A DNA stretch of 64,000 nt from Rhodopseudomonas palustris (GTDB lineage Bacteria > Pseudomonadota > Alphaproteobacteria > Rhizobiales > Xanthobacteraceae): the NCBI RefSeq assembly GCF_013415845.1, contig NZ_CP058907.1, positions 4,712,001 to 4,776,000 on the forward strand. Reading direction: 5' to 3'. Within the stretch, counting starts at the first letter, position 1; each line of letters begins with the position of its first letter. The notes beneath the pieces are model-generated. The model was not told where the DNA came from and ran no database searches. It saw only the letters and a program-made list of their open reading frames with translations. The translations under genes and the position numbers were made by a program. Of the stretch, positions 29,340-37,809 are shown in pieces.

Positions 29340-30188
29340 ATGCTGCGATTCATCCTCGTCATTGCCGCCGTCGTGCCGCTGACGTTGACCCTGCTGCCGG
29401 TGCATCTGCTGGCGATCCGCTTCGGCTGGCGCGCACAGCGCACAATTCCGCAGCTGTATCATCGCATCGTCTGCGCGCTGATCGGCGTACGCATTCATCA
29501 GGTCGGCCGCCGCTGCGACGGCCCGGTTCTGATCCTGTCCAATCACGTCTCCTGGCTCGACATCTGCGTGATCTCCGCGGTGGCACCGGTGTCGTTCATC
29601 GCCAAGAGCGAAGTCGCGACCTGGCCGGTGTTCGGCGCGCTGGCACGCTGGCAGCGCACCGTGTTCATCGATCGCCAGGCCCGGCAGCGCACCGGCGAAG
29701 CCACGCGCGAAATCGGCACGCGGCTGCAGAACGGCGACGCCATGGTGCTGTTCGCCGAGGGCACCTCGTCGGACGGCAGCCGGGTGCTGCCGTTCCGCTC
29801 GGCGCTGGTCGGCGCGGTGCATCATGCGATCGGCGAAGAGACCGGCGCCCGCGTCGCAGTACAGCCGATGGCGGTGACGTATACCGGTTTCGGAGGCCTG
29901 CCGATCGGCCGCGAACTGCGCCAGCGCGTGGCGTGGTACGGCGACGCCGAGCTGATTCCACATTTCGTCGAGTTGCTCTCGGCCGGCGCGATCGACGTCA
30001 CCGTGAGCTGGGGCGACGCGGTCGCGACCTCGATCGACGCCGACCGCAAGCAGATCACCCGCGAGGCCGAGCAATCGGTCCGCCGGATGTGCGAAGCCGC
30101 CCGCCGCGCCGGCATGCGCGGGGCGATCGCGCCGCGCCCCGCCCCAGCGCCGGTGACGACGCCCGACGTGCAGCCGGAAGCGGCATAG
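29340..30188 (+). CDS. Lysophospholipid acyltransferase (1-acylglycerol-3-phosphate acyltransferase family)
   Basis: 282-aa membrane-associated enzyme of the PlsC/LPLAT family. A hydrophobic N-terminal helix (FILVIAAVVPLTLTLLPVHL) is followed by the catalytic HX4D motif NHVSWLD (His69, Asp74), substrate motif VFIDRQARQRTGEATRE, FAEGTSSDGSRVLPFRSAL (EGT motif), and VQPMAVTY. It transfers an acyl chain to a lysophospholipid in the inner membrane, probably making phosphatidic acid or an ornithine-lipid type product. The 213-nt upstream gap shows no gene. Confidence 0.92.
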   Translation: MLRFILVIAAVVPLTLTLLPVHLLAIRFGWRAQRTIPQLYHRIVCALIGVRIHQVGRRCDGPVLILSNHVSWLDICVISAVAPVSFIAKSEVATWPVFGALARWQRTVFIDRQARQRTGEATREIGTRLQNGDAMVLFAEGTSSDGSRVLPFRSALVGAVHHAIGEETGARVAVQPMAVTYTGFGGLPIGRELRQRVAWYGDAELIPHFVELLSAGAIDVTVSWGDAVATSIDADRKQITREAEQSVRRMCEAARRAGMRGAIAPRPAPAPVTTPDVQPEAA

Positions 30189-30194
30189 CGCGCT

Positions 30195-30914
30195 TCAAGC
30201 GGCCGCGGGCACCGGCGACCACCTGATCTCGTCGCCCCCCACAAAACAGGCGTGCGAGAACAGGCCGAGGTCGAGCTCGTTCATCAAGCGAACGTCGCTC
30301 AAATCCGGGCAGCGCTTCTTGGCAGGATCGTAAGAGCGATCGATCTGCGAAATGATCACCAGAATGACACCAGCTCTACGGGCGAACGACCGCAGCGCGC
30401 GGATCTGGCTGTTCAGGTCCGGCGTGTCGCGACGCCGATCGAGCAACTGCAGATAGTCGATCACCACCAGAGACCCGCGTGCGGCTGACGCCAGTCGGGC
30501 AATGATGTAGTCGGAGCAGATCGCATCCGACGTATCGAGCGTAAACTTGTCCGCCAGCGACGCCGGATCGGCTCCGATCGCGCGAAGCCGCGTCAATACC
30601 TCAGCCTCAGTGTATTCGAGCGTGAAGAACGCACTGGTGCGCCCGGCCTTGATCGCTTCCACCGCAAGTTCGAGGCTGAGCAGTGTTTTGCCCTGCCCCG
30701 GCCTTGCGCCGAGCAGTACCAGATCCCCGGGGTTCAGCGCCCCGAACAGACGGACCGCCGGCGAAGCCGCTGCCGACTCAACCAGCAGGCTCCAACGCTC
30801 GAATCCTTCTGTTGCGGCGACATGATCCAGCGCCGCGTGCAGCGGCACGTTCTGGGCGCGGGACAGCAGTTTGGCTTTGCGTTTCAGGCGATAGACCGGC
30901 GCAGACAATCGCAT
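30195..30914 (-). CDS. Stand-alone DnaB-like RecA-fold ATPase
   Basis: 239-aa protein from ATG 30912-30914, with GAGGAGG 9 nt upstream. It resembles only the C-terminal motor domain of the replicative helicase DnaB: Walker A LLGARPGQGKT (69-77; DnaB usually has ARPSMGKT), then SLELAVEAIKAGRTSAFFTL, Walker B VVIDYLQLLDRRR, and ILVIISQIDRSYD. The DnaB N-terminal collar and linker are absent, replaced by about 55 residues (RLKRKAKLLSRAQNVPLHAA) . Function is unknown; a single-domain motor or regulator is plausible. Convergent with the acyltransferase gene (6-nt gap). Confidence 0.85.
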   Translation of the reverse strand: MRLSAPVYRLKRKAKLLSRAQNVPLHAALDHVAATEGFERWSLLVESAAASPAVRLFGALNPGDLVLLGARPGQGKTLLSLELAVEAIKAGRTSAFFTLEYTEAEVLTRLRAIGADPASLADKFTLDTSDAICSDYIIARLASAARGSLVVIDYLQLLDRRRDTPDLNSQIRALRSFARRAGVILVIISQIDRSYDPAKKRCPDLSDVRLMNELDLGLFSHACFVGGDEIRWSPVPAAA

Positions 30915-31194
30915 CTCGATAACCTCCTCGATCGAGCCACTGCCGCAATCCCTCCTCATGCTGGCGCTCGAACAGGCGGTTCGACGGTCGTGCAGCCCTG
31001 TATGAAAGATACTTTCCCAATGGAGGGGGGAGGCGCGGGCCACGCCAGAATCAGATTGTAGCGCGCCTCGCCACGACCGAGAACAGCTTTCGCCGGCGAC
31101 GCCGCTTGACGCTTGTGTGATCGGGGCGGTGCCTTGCGGCGCTGCGGGGTGCGCGCCACAATGGGCGGCTCCACGCATCTCTCAAGGACACTTC

Positions 31195-32136
31195 ATGGAC
31201 ATACGCAATCTCGGCGGCAGCGGCCTGCGGGTCTCGGTCGTCGGCCTCGGCTGCAACAATTTCGGCCAGCGCACCGATCCCGAGACCTCGAAGAAGGTGA
31301 TCCACAAGGCGATCGACCTCGGGGTCACGCTGTTCGACACCGCCGACATCTATGCCGGCATGGGCGGCTCCGAGACCGTGCTCGGCAACGTGCTCGGCGA
31401 TCGCCGCAAGGACATCGTGCTGGCGACCAAGTTCTGCAAGCCGATGGCGACCGACGGCACCAAGCAGGGCGCGTCGCGGCGCTACATCGTCGAGGCGGTC
31501 GAGGCCAGCCTGAAACGGCTGAAGACCGACTGGATCGACCTGTATCAGCAGCACGATTACGATCCGCTGACGCCGATCGACGAGACCCTGCGCGCGCTCG
31601 ACGACCTGATCCGCGCCGGCAAGGTGCGCTACATCGGCAACTCCAACTTCCCGGCATGGCGTATCGCCGAGGCCGAATACGTCGCGCGTGCGCTCGGCAC
31701 CCATCGCTACGTGTCGTGCCAGGACGAATACAGTCTGGTGGTGCGCGACATCGAGAAGGACCTGCTGCCGGCCGCACAGGAATACAAGCTCGGGTTGCTG
31801 CCGTTCTTCCCGCTGGCGAGCGGCCTTCTGACCGGCAAGTATCAGCGCGGCGCGGAAGCGCCGGCGCACACCCGCTTCGCCAAGATGCCGGCGATCCGCG
31901 ACCGCTATTTCACCGACGCCAATCTCGATCTGGTCGACAAGCTGAAAGCCTTCGCCGAAGCGCGCGGCCACTCGCTGCTCGAACTAGCGTTCTCCTGGCT
32001 CGCCTGCCGCCCGCAAGTCTCCAGCGTGATCGCCGGCGCCACCACGCCAGAGCAGATCGAGCAGAACGTCAAGGCCGTGAGCTGGAAGCTGACGGTCGAG
32101 GAGACGGCCGAGGTGGACGCGATCACCAAGGGGTAG
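31195..32136 (+). CDS. Aldo/keto reductase
   Basis: 313-aa NADPH-dependent oxidoreductase with the AKR TIM-barrel. The catalytic tetrad is visible: Asp and Tyr in LFDTADIYAG, Lys in VLATKFCKPM, His in LYQQHDYDPL. Cofactor segment VSSVIAGATTPEQIEQN is near the C-terminus. Start ATG 31195 with AAGGA 9 nt upstream (longer frames to 31113 lack a site). Closest in style to the YajO/potassium-channel beta-like group. Physiological substrate unknown. Confidence 0.92.
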   Translation: MDIRNLGGSGLRVSVVGLGCNNFGQRTDPETSKKVIHKAIDLGVTLFDTADIYAGMGGSETVLGNVLGDRRKDIVLATKFCKPMATDGTKQGASRRYIVEAVEASLKRLKTDWIDLYQQHDYDPLTPIDETLRALDDLIRAGKVRYIGNSNFPAWRIAEAEYVARALGTHRYVSCQDEYSLVVRDIEKDLLPAAQEYKLGLLPFFPLASGLLTGKYQRGAEAPAHTRFAKMPAIRDRYFTDANLDLVDKLKAFAEARGHSLLELAFSWLACRPQVSSVIAGATTPEQIEQNVKAVSWKLTVEETAEVDAITKG

Positions 32137-32160
32137 TTCACGGCGGCGCCTCCTCACCCC

Positions 32161-32276
32161 GTCATTCCGGGGCGCGCCCGAAAGGGCGCGAACCCGGAAT
32201 CTCGAGGTTAGTATCTATGGAGGTTCGTGTGCGTATCGGATTCCGGGTTCGCCGCTGCGCGGCGCCCCGGAATGAC
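32161..32276. repeat. Palindromic repeat, family A, copy 1
   Basis: Starts GTCATTCCGGGGCGCGC, continues GCGAACCCGGAATCTCG, and closes with GGATTCCGGGTTCGC then GCGCCCCGGAATGAC, making nested inverted arms. Other copies: 35692-35800, 49686-49781, 57988-58106. It lies just after the aldo/keto reductase stop. Confidence 0.92.
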
Positions 32277-32416
32277 AGGTGGAGAGACCACGCCAATTCT
32301 ATCGACCTGGAGCCTCGCCTGCCCCCTCCCCCTCCGCGACCTTCCGCGTATTGCATCGCGGCTCAGGCGGAGTACGCTGCGAGCGCGTTTCAACCTGCGT
32401 TCATTGGCCGTTGCTC

Positions 32417-32626
32417 ATGCCGCTCCGCCCGACCTCGTCCGACACGCCCGCACCGCCGCCGCGGCGGCTGATCTGCGCCGGCTGCGGCGCGGAGTTTTCG
32501 TGCACGATGGACAGCGGCTGCTGGTGCTCGGCGGAGCCGGCGCATCTGCCGCTGCCGTCGGACGCGGTCGATTGCCTGTGCCCGGAATGCCTGCGCGAGG
32601 CTGCGAAGGCGAGCCGCAAATCGTGA
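32417..32626 (+). CDS. Cysteine-rich CWC family protein
   Basis: 69-aa protein with the pattern ICAGCGAEFSCTMDSGCWC ... CLCPECLREA: about seven Cys arranged as two metal-binding knuckles, matching the small Cysteine_rich_CWC family. Metal (probably Zn) binding is likely; its role is unknown. The stop TGA (32624-32626) overlaps the GTG start of the HAD gene by 4 nt (GTGA), so the two are translated together. Confidence 0.8.
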   Translation: MPLRPTSSDTPAPPPRRLICAGCGAEFSCTMDSGCWCSAEPAHLPLPSDAVDCLCPECLREAAKASRKS

Positions 32627-33330
32627 CCGGTGCACATGACTGGCTGATCGCAGCGGTGCTGCTCGATATGGACGGCACGCTGGTCGATACCGAGCGCCTG
32701 TATCTGGAAAGCCTGACTGAGGTGCTGAACGCATTCGGCCTGCCGGATGCGATCGAGACCTGCGAGTCGATGGTCGGGCTGCCGGGGCCGGAGTGCCAGG
32801 CGCTGCTGGTCGCGCGCTACGGCGAAACGTTGCCACTGCGCGAGATCAATCGCGCCTTCGTCGAGAAGCGCGACGCCCGGTTCGCGCAAGGTCTCCCGGT
32901 GAAGCCTGGCACCTGCGAGCTGCTCGACGCGCTGGACGATGCAGGCTGCCCGGTCGCGGTCGTGACGTCGTCGTCGCGCAAGACGGCTGACATGCACCTG
33001 ACGCTCGCCGGCATCCGCGCGCGGTTTGGTACCATCCTGACCCGCGACGACGTCGCTCACGGCAAACCCGCGCCGGATCTGTATCTGCTCGCCGCCGACC
33101 GACTCGGCGTGCCGCCGGCACATTGCGTCGCGGTGGAAGATTCCAGCGTCGGCGTCGCTTCTGCCTTCACGGCCGGCGCCATCACGCTGATGGTGCCGGA
33201 CCTGCTGCAGCCCGACGCCGCCACACGGGGAAAATGCGCCGCGGTGCTGCCGGATCTCAACGCGGTGCGGACGCTGCTCGGGATCCGCGGCCAGTTCGCG
33301 GCGCCAAACGCGGCCCTCGCACCGCGTTGA
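32623..33330 (+). CDS. HAD-superfamily hydrolase, beta-phosphoglucomutase-like
   Basis: 235-aa cytosolic phosphatase/mutase. Motif I LLDMDGTLVDTERLYLES (nucleophile and acid Asp), cap domain, motif II VAVVTSSSRKTADMHL, motif III Lys in HGKPAPDLYLLAA, motif IV VAVEDSSVGVASAFTAGA. The Gly-rich spacing fits subfamily IA (phosphoglycolate phosphatase / beta-PGM). Start is GTG at 32623-32625, coupled to the CWC gene; an internal ATG exists at 32637. Its 3' end overlaps the convergent TetR gene by 74 nt. Confidence 0.88.
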   Translation: MTGAHDWLIAAVLLDMDGTLVDTERLYLESLTEVLNAFGLPDAIETCESMVGLPGPECQALLVARYGETLPLREINRAFVEKRDARFAQGLPVKPGTCELLDALDDAGCPVAVVTSSSRKTADMHLTLAGIRARFGTILTRDDVAHGKPAPDLYLLAADRLGVPPAHCVAVEDSSVGVASAFTAGAITLMVPDLLQPDAATRGKCAAVLPDLNAVRTLLGIRGQFAAPNAALAPR

Positions 33331-33937
33331 AGCTGCGCGGCAGGGCTGCGACCACCAGCTTGGCCGCCGCCACGCCCGCGGTCTCCATGTAGCTCGGGTC
33401 GCGATGCAGCAGCACCACCGCGAACGAGCCGTCGAGCAGCAACAGCATTTGCCGGGCGAGTTCCTCAGGCGCATCGATGCCAGCTTCGGCGAATGTCTCG
33501 CGCAGCCAGCCCTCGAACTTCTTCTTGTGCGCGGCGCCGATCTTGATCGCCGGATGGCCGGGCAGATTAGCGAGCTCGGCGGAGGTGCGCAGGAAGCCGC
33601 AGCCCTTCCATTTCGGATGCCGCGCGGCCCGCGCAAGATTGCGGAAGATGCCTTCGACCTTGGCGGGCAGTTCCCCCGGCGTCTCCTCGAACCACTGCCG
33701 GAATAGCGCCAGGTTCGGCTGGTCGCGGCCTTCAAGATAAGCCGCAACCAGATCGTCCTTGCTGCGGAAGTGATAATACAGCGTCCGCTTGGTGACGCCC
33801 GCCTTCTCCGCCACCGCGTCGACACCGACGGCGCGGATCCCTTCGCTGTAGAACAGCTTGGCGGCGGCCGCGACGATGCGGTCACGGGTCGGGCTGGACG
33901 GAAACGCCTTCGGCGCTACGGATGCTCGGACGGCCAT
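33257..33937 (-). CDS. TetR/AcrR family transcriptional regulator
   Basis: 226-aa repressor. N-terminal helix-turn-helix (TRDRIVAAAAKLFYSEGIRA, then VAEKAGVTKRTLYYHFRSKD) and an alpha-helical ligand/dimer domain with GCGFLRTSAELANLPGHPA. C-terminal PRLAPRTGRGSRAASAPR overlaps the 3' end of the HAD gene in the opposite direction. Start ATG 33935-33937. It is divergent from an enoyl-CoA hydratase gene with an inverted repeat between, so it probably controls that gene and itself. Ligand unknown, perhaps an acyl-CoA (inference). Confidence 0.92.
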   Translation of the reverse strand: MAVRASVAPKAFPSSPTRDRIVAAAAKLFYSEGIRAVGVDAVAEKAGVTKRTLYYHFRSKDDLVAAYLEGRDQPNLALFRQWFEETPGELPAKVEGIFRNLARAARHPKWKGCGFLRTSAELANLPGHPAIKIGAAHKKKFEGWLRETFAEAGIDAPEELARQMLLLLDGSFAVVLLHRDPSYMETAGVAAAKLVVAALPRSFNAVRGPRLAPRTGRGSRAASAPR

Positions 33938-33945
33938 CCGGCTTA

Positions 33946-33969
33946 TGTATACCGACCAGTGAATATACA
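33946..33969. promoter_or_regulatory. Candidate TetR operator between divergent genes
   Basis: Inverted repeat TGTATA-N12-TATACA (TGTATACCGACCAGTGAATA then TACA), with a CCGACCAGTG core as in many TetR sites. It is 9 nt from the TetR start and about 50 nt from the hydratase start, ideal for joint repression. Motif inference only. Confidence 0.55.
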
Positions 33970-34018
33970 CAACGCGCCGCCCACAGTAACCATCGCGTGC
34001 CCCGATGGAGACCGCGAC

Positions 34019-34810
34019 ATGACTGAACTGATCCCGATGGAGCTGCGCGACGACGTCGCGCTGCTGACGCTGAACCGCCCCGAGAAGCTGAACGCGCTGA
34101 GCTACGCGCTGATCGACCGGCTGATGCAGCGGCTCGACGCGATCGAAGTCGATGACGCCGTCCGCGCCGTGATCCTCACCGGCGCAGGCGAGCGGGCGTT
34201 CTCCGCCGGCGCCGACATCGCCGAGTTCTCCGGCAGCGTTGCACGCGGCGCGGATCACGCGGTGCGCGATTTCGTCCGCCGCGGCCAAACCATGACGGCG
34301 CGACTGGAGAGCTTTTCCAAGCCGGTGATCGCGGCGGTGAACGGCCTCGCTTACGGCGGCGGCTGCGAGATCGCCGAAGCAGTACATCTGGCGGTCGCGA
34401 GCGATCGCGCCCGCTTCGCCAAGCCGGAGATCAAGCTGGCGATGCCGCCGACCTTCGGCGGCACCCAGCGGCTGCCGCGCCTCGCCGGCCGCAAGCGCGC
34501 CCTGGAATTGTTACTCACTGGCGAGCCGTTTTCGCCCGACCATGCGCTCGCGATCGGCTTGGTCAATCGCGTGGTGCCGCACAAGGAGCTGATAGGCGCG
34601 GCGGATGCGCTGGCACGGCAGATCATCCGGCATCCGCCCGGCGCGGTGGCCGCGGTGATTACGGCGACGACGCGCGGGCTCAATCTGTCGATCGACGAGG
34701 GCCTGTTGGTCGAGCGCGCGCAGTTCGCCATGCTGGCCGGCCGCGAGGAGCTGGCGCGTGGCCTCGCCGAGTGGCGCAGCCGGCCGCGCGACGCGGCTCA
34801 GACCGGATAG
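34019..34810 (+). CDS. Enoyl-CoA hydratase
   Basis: 263-aa crotonase-fold enzyme: LLTLNRPEKLNALSYALID, oxyanion-hole AGERAFSAGADIAEF and NGLAYGGGCEIAEAVHLAVA, then FGGTQRLPRLAGRKRALELL, all canonical. Start ATG 34019 with GGAG about 10 nt upstream. Hydrates trans-2-enoyl-CoA in beta-oxidation; chain length not predictable. Divergent from the TetR gene. Its 3' end overlaps the convergent GST gene by 13 nt. Confidence 0.93.
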   Translation: MTELIPMELRDDVALLTLNRPEKLNALSYALIDRLMQRLDAIEVDDAVRAVILTGAGERAFSAGADIAEFSGSVARGADHAVRDFVRRGQTMTARLESFSKPVIAAVNGLAYGGGCEIAEAVHLAVASDRARFAKPEIKLAMPPTFGGTQRLPRLAGRKRALELLLTGEPFSPDHALAIGLVNRVVPHKELIGAADALARQIIRHPPGAVAAVITATTRGLNLSIDEGLLVERAQFAMLAGREELARGLAEWRSRPRDAAQTG

Positions 34811-35493
34811 CCGGGCGTGGCCCGCGCCAAGCCGCCGAATGCATCGAGCAGCCGTTCGCGCCAGGCGTAGACCGGGTCGTCGCTCTGCAGCAGCGAGAAG
34901 TCGCTGACGACCCGGGCCCATTGGAAGCCGCCGAACACGATGTAGTCGGCGTAGTTCGGTGCGGCGCCGCCGATGAAGGCTTGCGTCTTCAGCGTCAGCC
35001 GTAGCGGGTCGAGCGACTTGCGAAAGCCCTCGACCGCGCGATCACGGGGCGCGGCGGCCTCCTCCAGCGTTGTCTTCAGCCGCGCCTCACGCGACTGCCG
35101 GAAATACGCGGCATCGTCCGGATCGAGCCGCTGGGCGATGTCGGCGACGATCATCGGGAAGATGCCGCCGACGATCGCGAGGTCGCCCCACCAGTTCAGC
35201 ATCCGCGCCATCGCCCGGCCGCCATCGCCGCCGAACAGCGACGGCCGATCCGGATAGGCGTCTTCGAGGTAGTTGGCGATTGCCCAGGAATCGACGACCG
35301 TCTTGTCGCCGTCGAGCAGCACCGGCACCTTCTCCGAGCCGTAGGGTGCGATCGCCGCCTTATCGGTGAAGCGCCACGGGATCGTCTCGGCCGTCAGCCC
35401 CTTGTGCGCCAGCGCCATCCGCGTCCGCCACACGAACGGCGAAAACGGCCGGCCCACATCGGCCCCGACCAGTTCGAACAGTTTGAGAGTCAT
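34798..35493 (-). CDS. Glutathione S-transferase family protein
   Basis: 231-aa GST-like protein. N-domain SPFVWRTRMALAHKGLTAET, cis-Pro loop GSEKVPVLLDGDKTVVDSWA (VVDS instead of SNAI), C-domain AFIGGAAPNYADYIVFGGFQ (N-capping box PNYAD). It resembles LigE/beta-etherase-type bacterial GSTs, but I cannot fix the substrate. Start ATG 35491-35493 with GAGGA 10 nt upstream; the upstream Met at 35568 lacks support. Confidence 0.88.
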   Translation of the reverse strand: MTLKLFELVGADVGRPFSPFVWRTRMALAHKGLTAETIPWRFTDKAAIAPYGSEKVPVLLDGDKTVVDSWAIANYLEDAYPDRPSLFGGDGGRAMARMLNWWGDLAIVGGIFPMIVADIAQRLDPDDAAYFRQSREARLKTTLEEAAAPRDRAVEGFRKSLDPLRLTLKTQAFIGGAAPNYADYIVFGGFQWARVVSDFSLLQSDDPVYAWRERLLDAFGGLARATPGYPV

Positions 35494-35573
35494 GTCGCGC
35501 GTCCTCGGGTCTCGCGATGGTTGTGGGCACTCGCCGCACATCTCTGGCGCCGGGCGCTCGCCACACACTTCAC

Positions 35574-35645
35574 GTCATCGCCGGACTTGATCCGGCGATC
35601 CATCTCTTCAAGATGATGGATGCGCGGGTCAAGCCCGCGGATGAC
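35574..35645. repeat. Palindromic repeat, family C, copy 1
   Basis: GTCATCGCCGGACTTGATCC then GGCGATCCATCTCTTCAAGA, TGATGGATGCGCGGGTCAAGC and CCGCGGATGAC. Two arms of the form GTCATxGCCGGxCTTGxxCC. Related copies: 50967-51041, 52543-52655, 60880-61108. Directly followed by a family A copy. Confidence 0.88.
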
Positions 35646-35691
35646 GCTGTGCGGGCGAACGGCACCGCCGCGCCCTGCTCTGCCGTTGGTT

Positions 35692-35800
35692 GTCATTCCG
35701 GGGCGCCGCGCAGCGGCGAACCCGGAATCTCGTTGGACTACCTGCCGCAACAACCTCTGGATTCCGGGTTCGCGCCCTGGCGGGCGCGCCCCGGAATGAC
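35692..35800. repeat. Palindromic repeat, family A, copy 2
   Basis: GTCATTCCGGGGCGCCGCGC at the left and GCGCGCCCCGGAATGAC at the right, inner arms GCGAACCCGGAATCTCG and GGATTCCGGGTTCGCGC. It lies 23 nt before the stop codon of the alkylsulfatase gene. Confidence 0.92.
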
Positions 35801-35823
35801 GTGCGGGTGGAGCTGCGCCTCCC

Positions 35824-37809
35824 CTACTCGATCTTCGCCTTGACCGGCTCGATCACCTCGAAGTTCGGTGAGAAGTCTTCGAACAGGCCGAACAGTTCGC
35901 GCAGCTTCAGCGGATTGCCGCTAACCCAGAGGTCGCCGCTCAGCACCGCGCCGAGGAAGCCGCGCTGCTTCAGCGAGATCGCATCGAAGGTGGCGCGGTT
36001 CAGGGTGACGCTGACGTCGGCGTTGTCGGACAGCTTGCCGGAGATGTGGGTCAGCGCCGAATTCTCCAGGTTCATGGTGTAGGTCTCCTTCAGGTCGGTG
36101 AAGGTCCAGTTCACCACGATGTGCTTGCCCTCGGCCTTCGCCGCATTCAGCCGCACCGCCAGGAAGTCGAACGCCAGATCGATCGATACGCCCTTGAGCA
36201 GATCGGGATTGGACGTGACCGAATCGGTCTTGATCAAACCGTTGCGCAGTTCCTGCGCGCCGAGCAGATAGGCGTTGCGCCAGGTCGAAGCTTCGGCCTG
36301 ATAGCCGAGCTGCTCCAGCGCGTCGGCACCGAGCGCGCGGGCTTCGGTGTTGGCGGGATCGGCGAACACCAGCTTGCTGGCCACCGTCGCCACCCAGCGA
36401 TATTGCCCAGCCTTGTAGTCGTCGCGGGCGCGCGCCAGCACCGCAGCGGCGCCACCCATATAGTCGATCTCCTTCTTGGCCTGCTCGGCGCGCGGCAGCG
36501 GATTGAGATCGGCCGGGTTGGCGTCGTACCAGCCGAGATAGAACTGATACACCGCCTTGGCGTTGTGGCTGACCGAGCCGTAATAGCCGCGCGCGGCGAA
36601 TTCGCTCGTCAGCGACGGCGGCAGCGTCAACCGCTCGGCGATCTCGGTCGGCGTCAGGCCGTGATTGAGCAGGCGCACGCTCTGGTCGTGGATGAACTTG
36701 TAGACGTCGCGCTGCTTCTTCAGATAGCCGACGACGCGGTCACGGCCCCACACCGGCCAGTTGTGCTGCGCGATCACCACGTCGGTCTTGTCGCCATAGC
36801 GCTCGATCGCCTCGCCGATGTATTTCGACCACAGCCGGCCGTCGCGGATCGCGGCGCCGCGCAGGGTGTAGAGATTGTGCAGCGTGTGGGTGGTGTCCTC
36901 CGCCATGTTCAGCACCTTGAACTGGGGATAGTACGAGATCATCTCCGACGGCGCCTCCGACTCCGGCACCAGGTGGAATTCGATCTCGACGCCATCGATG
37001 CTGCGGGTCTCATAGGCCTGTTTGATCAGGTCGTTCGGCGCGATCAGCGACACCGTGCCCTTGGCCAGCGCCTTGCCGAGGCCGGCATCGACCTGACCGC
37101 GCTCACCGACCGGGAGCTGCGTTCCGAACTGGAATTGCGCGCGGCGGCTCATCGCGTTGCCGGCGATGACGTTCTCGGCGACCGCATGTTCCAAGAAGCC
37201 GGTCGGCGCGATCACCTTGACCTTGCCGCTCGCCGCATCCGCCTCGTCGATCAACCCGCGGGCGCCGCCGAAATGGTCGATGTGGCTGTGGGTGTAGATC
37301 AGCGCCACCACCGGCTTCTTGGGCCGGTGCTGGTAGTACAGATCGAGTGCCGCCTTGGCGGTCTGCACCGTCAACGTGGTGTCGGTGATGATCAGGCCGG
37401 TGTCGCCTTCGACGATCGTGACATTGGCGATGTCGAGCCCGCGGACCTGATAGACCCGCTCGGCCACCTGGAACAGGCCGCTGGCGAGGTTGAGCTGCGC
37501 CTGCCGCCACAGGCTGGGATTGACCGTCGCGGAGGGCTGATCGCCCTTGAGGAAGTCGTACGGCTTGAGGTCCCACGCGGCCGGCGCCCCCGCCGGTCCG
37601 GGGACCACGCCATCGGGCAGCGAGGCGATCAGGCCGCGCTGCGCGTCCTCGAAATCGGCGCGATCGGCAAGAGGCAGGAACTTGTTCACCACCTCGTTCG
37701 CCGCCCGCGTCGCCGGCTCGGCGTCGTTGGGCTGGGCAGCCAGCGGTGCAGCCAGCAGCGACAGCGCCGCGGTGGTAGCAAGTATCATCGACGGTATAAT
37801 TCGTGCCAT
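35824..37809 (-). CDS. Alkyl sulfatase, metallo-beta-lactamase fold (SdsA1-type)
   Basis: 661-aa exported protein with signal peptide (MILATTAALSLLAAPLAAQ). Catalytic MBL domain: metal motif IYTHSHIDHFGG (His174, His176, Asp178, His179), second-metal region LNMAEDTTHTLHNLYTLRG, and VVIAQHNWPVWGRDRVVGYL. Then the SdsA dimerisation region (ARGYYGSVSHNAKAVYQFYLG) and a C-terminal SCP2-like hydrophobic-binding domain. Members release sulfate from primary alkyl sulfates such as SDS. Start ATG 37807-37809 with GGAG 7 nt upstream, preferred over TTG at 37815. Likely periplasmic. Confidence 0.93.
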   Translation of the reverse strand: MARIIPSMILATTAALSLLAAPLAAQPNDAEPATRAANEVVNKFLPLADRADFEDAQRGLIASLPDGVVPGPAGAPAAWDLKPYDFLKGDQPSATVNPSLWRQAQLNLASGLFQVAERVYQVRGLDIANVTIVEGDTGLIITDTTLTVQTAKAALDLYYQHRPKKPVVALIYTHSHIDHFGGARGLIDEADAASGKVKVIAPTGFLEHAVAENVIAGNAMSRRAQFQFGTQLPVGERGQVDAGLGKALAKGTVSLIAPNDLIKQAYETRSIDGVEIEFHLVPESEAPSEMISYYPQFKVLNMAEDTTHTLHNLYTLRGAAIRDGRLWSKYIGEAIERYGDKTDVVIAQHNWPVWGRDRVVGYLKKQRDVYKFIHDQSVRLLNHGLTPTEIAERLTLPPSLTSEFAARGYYGSVSHNAKAVYQFYLGWYDANPADLNPLPRAEQAKKEIDYMGGAAAVLARARDDYKAGQYRWVATVASKLVFADPANTEARALGADALEQLGYQAEASTWRNAYLLGAQELRNGLIKTDSVTSNPDLLKGVSIDLAFDFLAVRLNAAKAEGKHIVVNWTFTDLKETYTMNLENSALTHISGKLSDNADVSVTLNRATFDAISLKQRGFLGAVLSGDLWVSGNPLKLRELFGLFEDFSPNFEVIEPVKAKIE

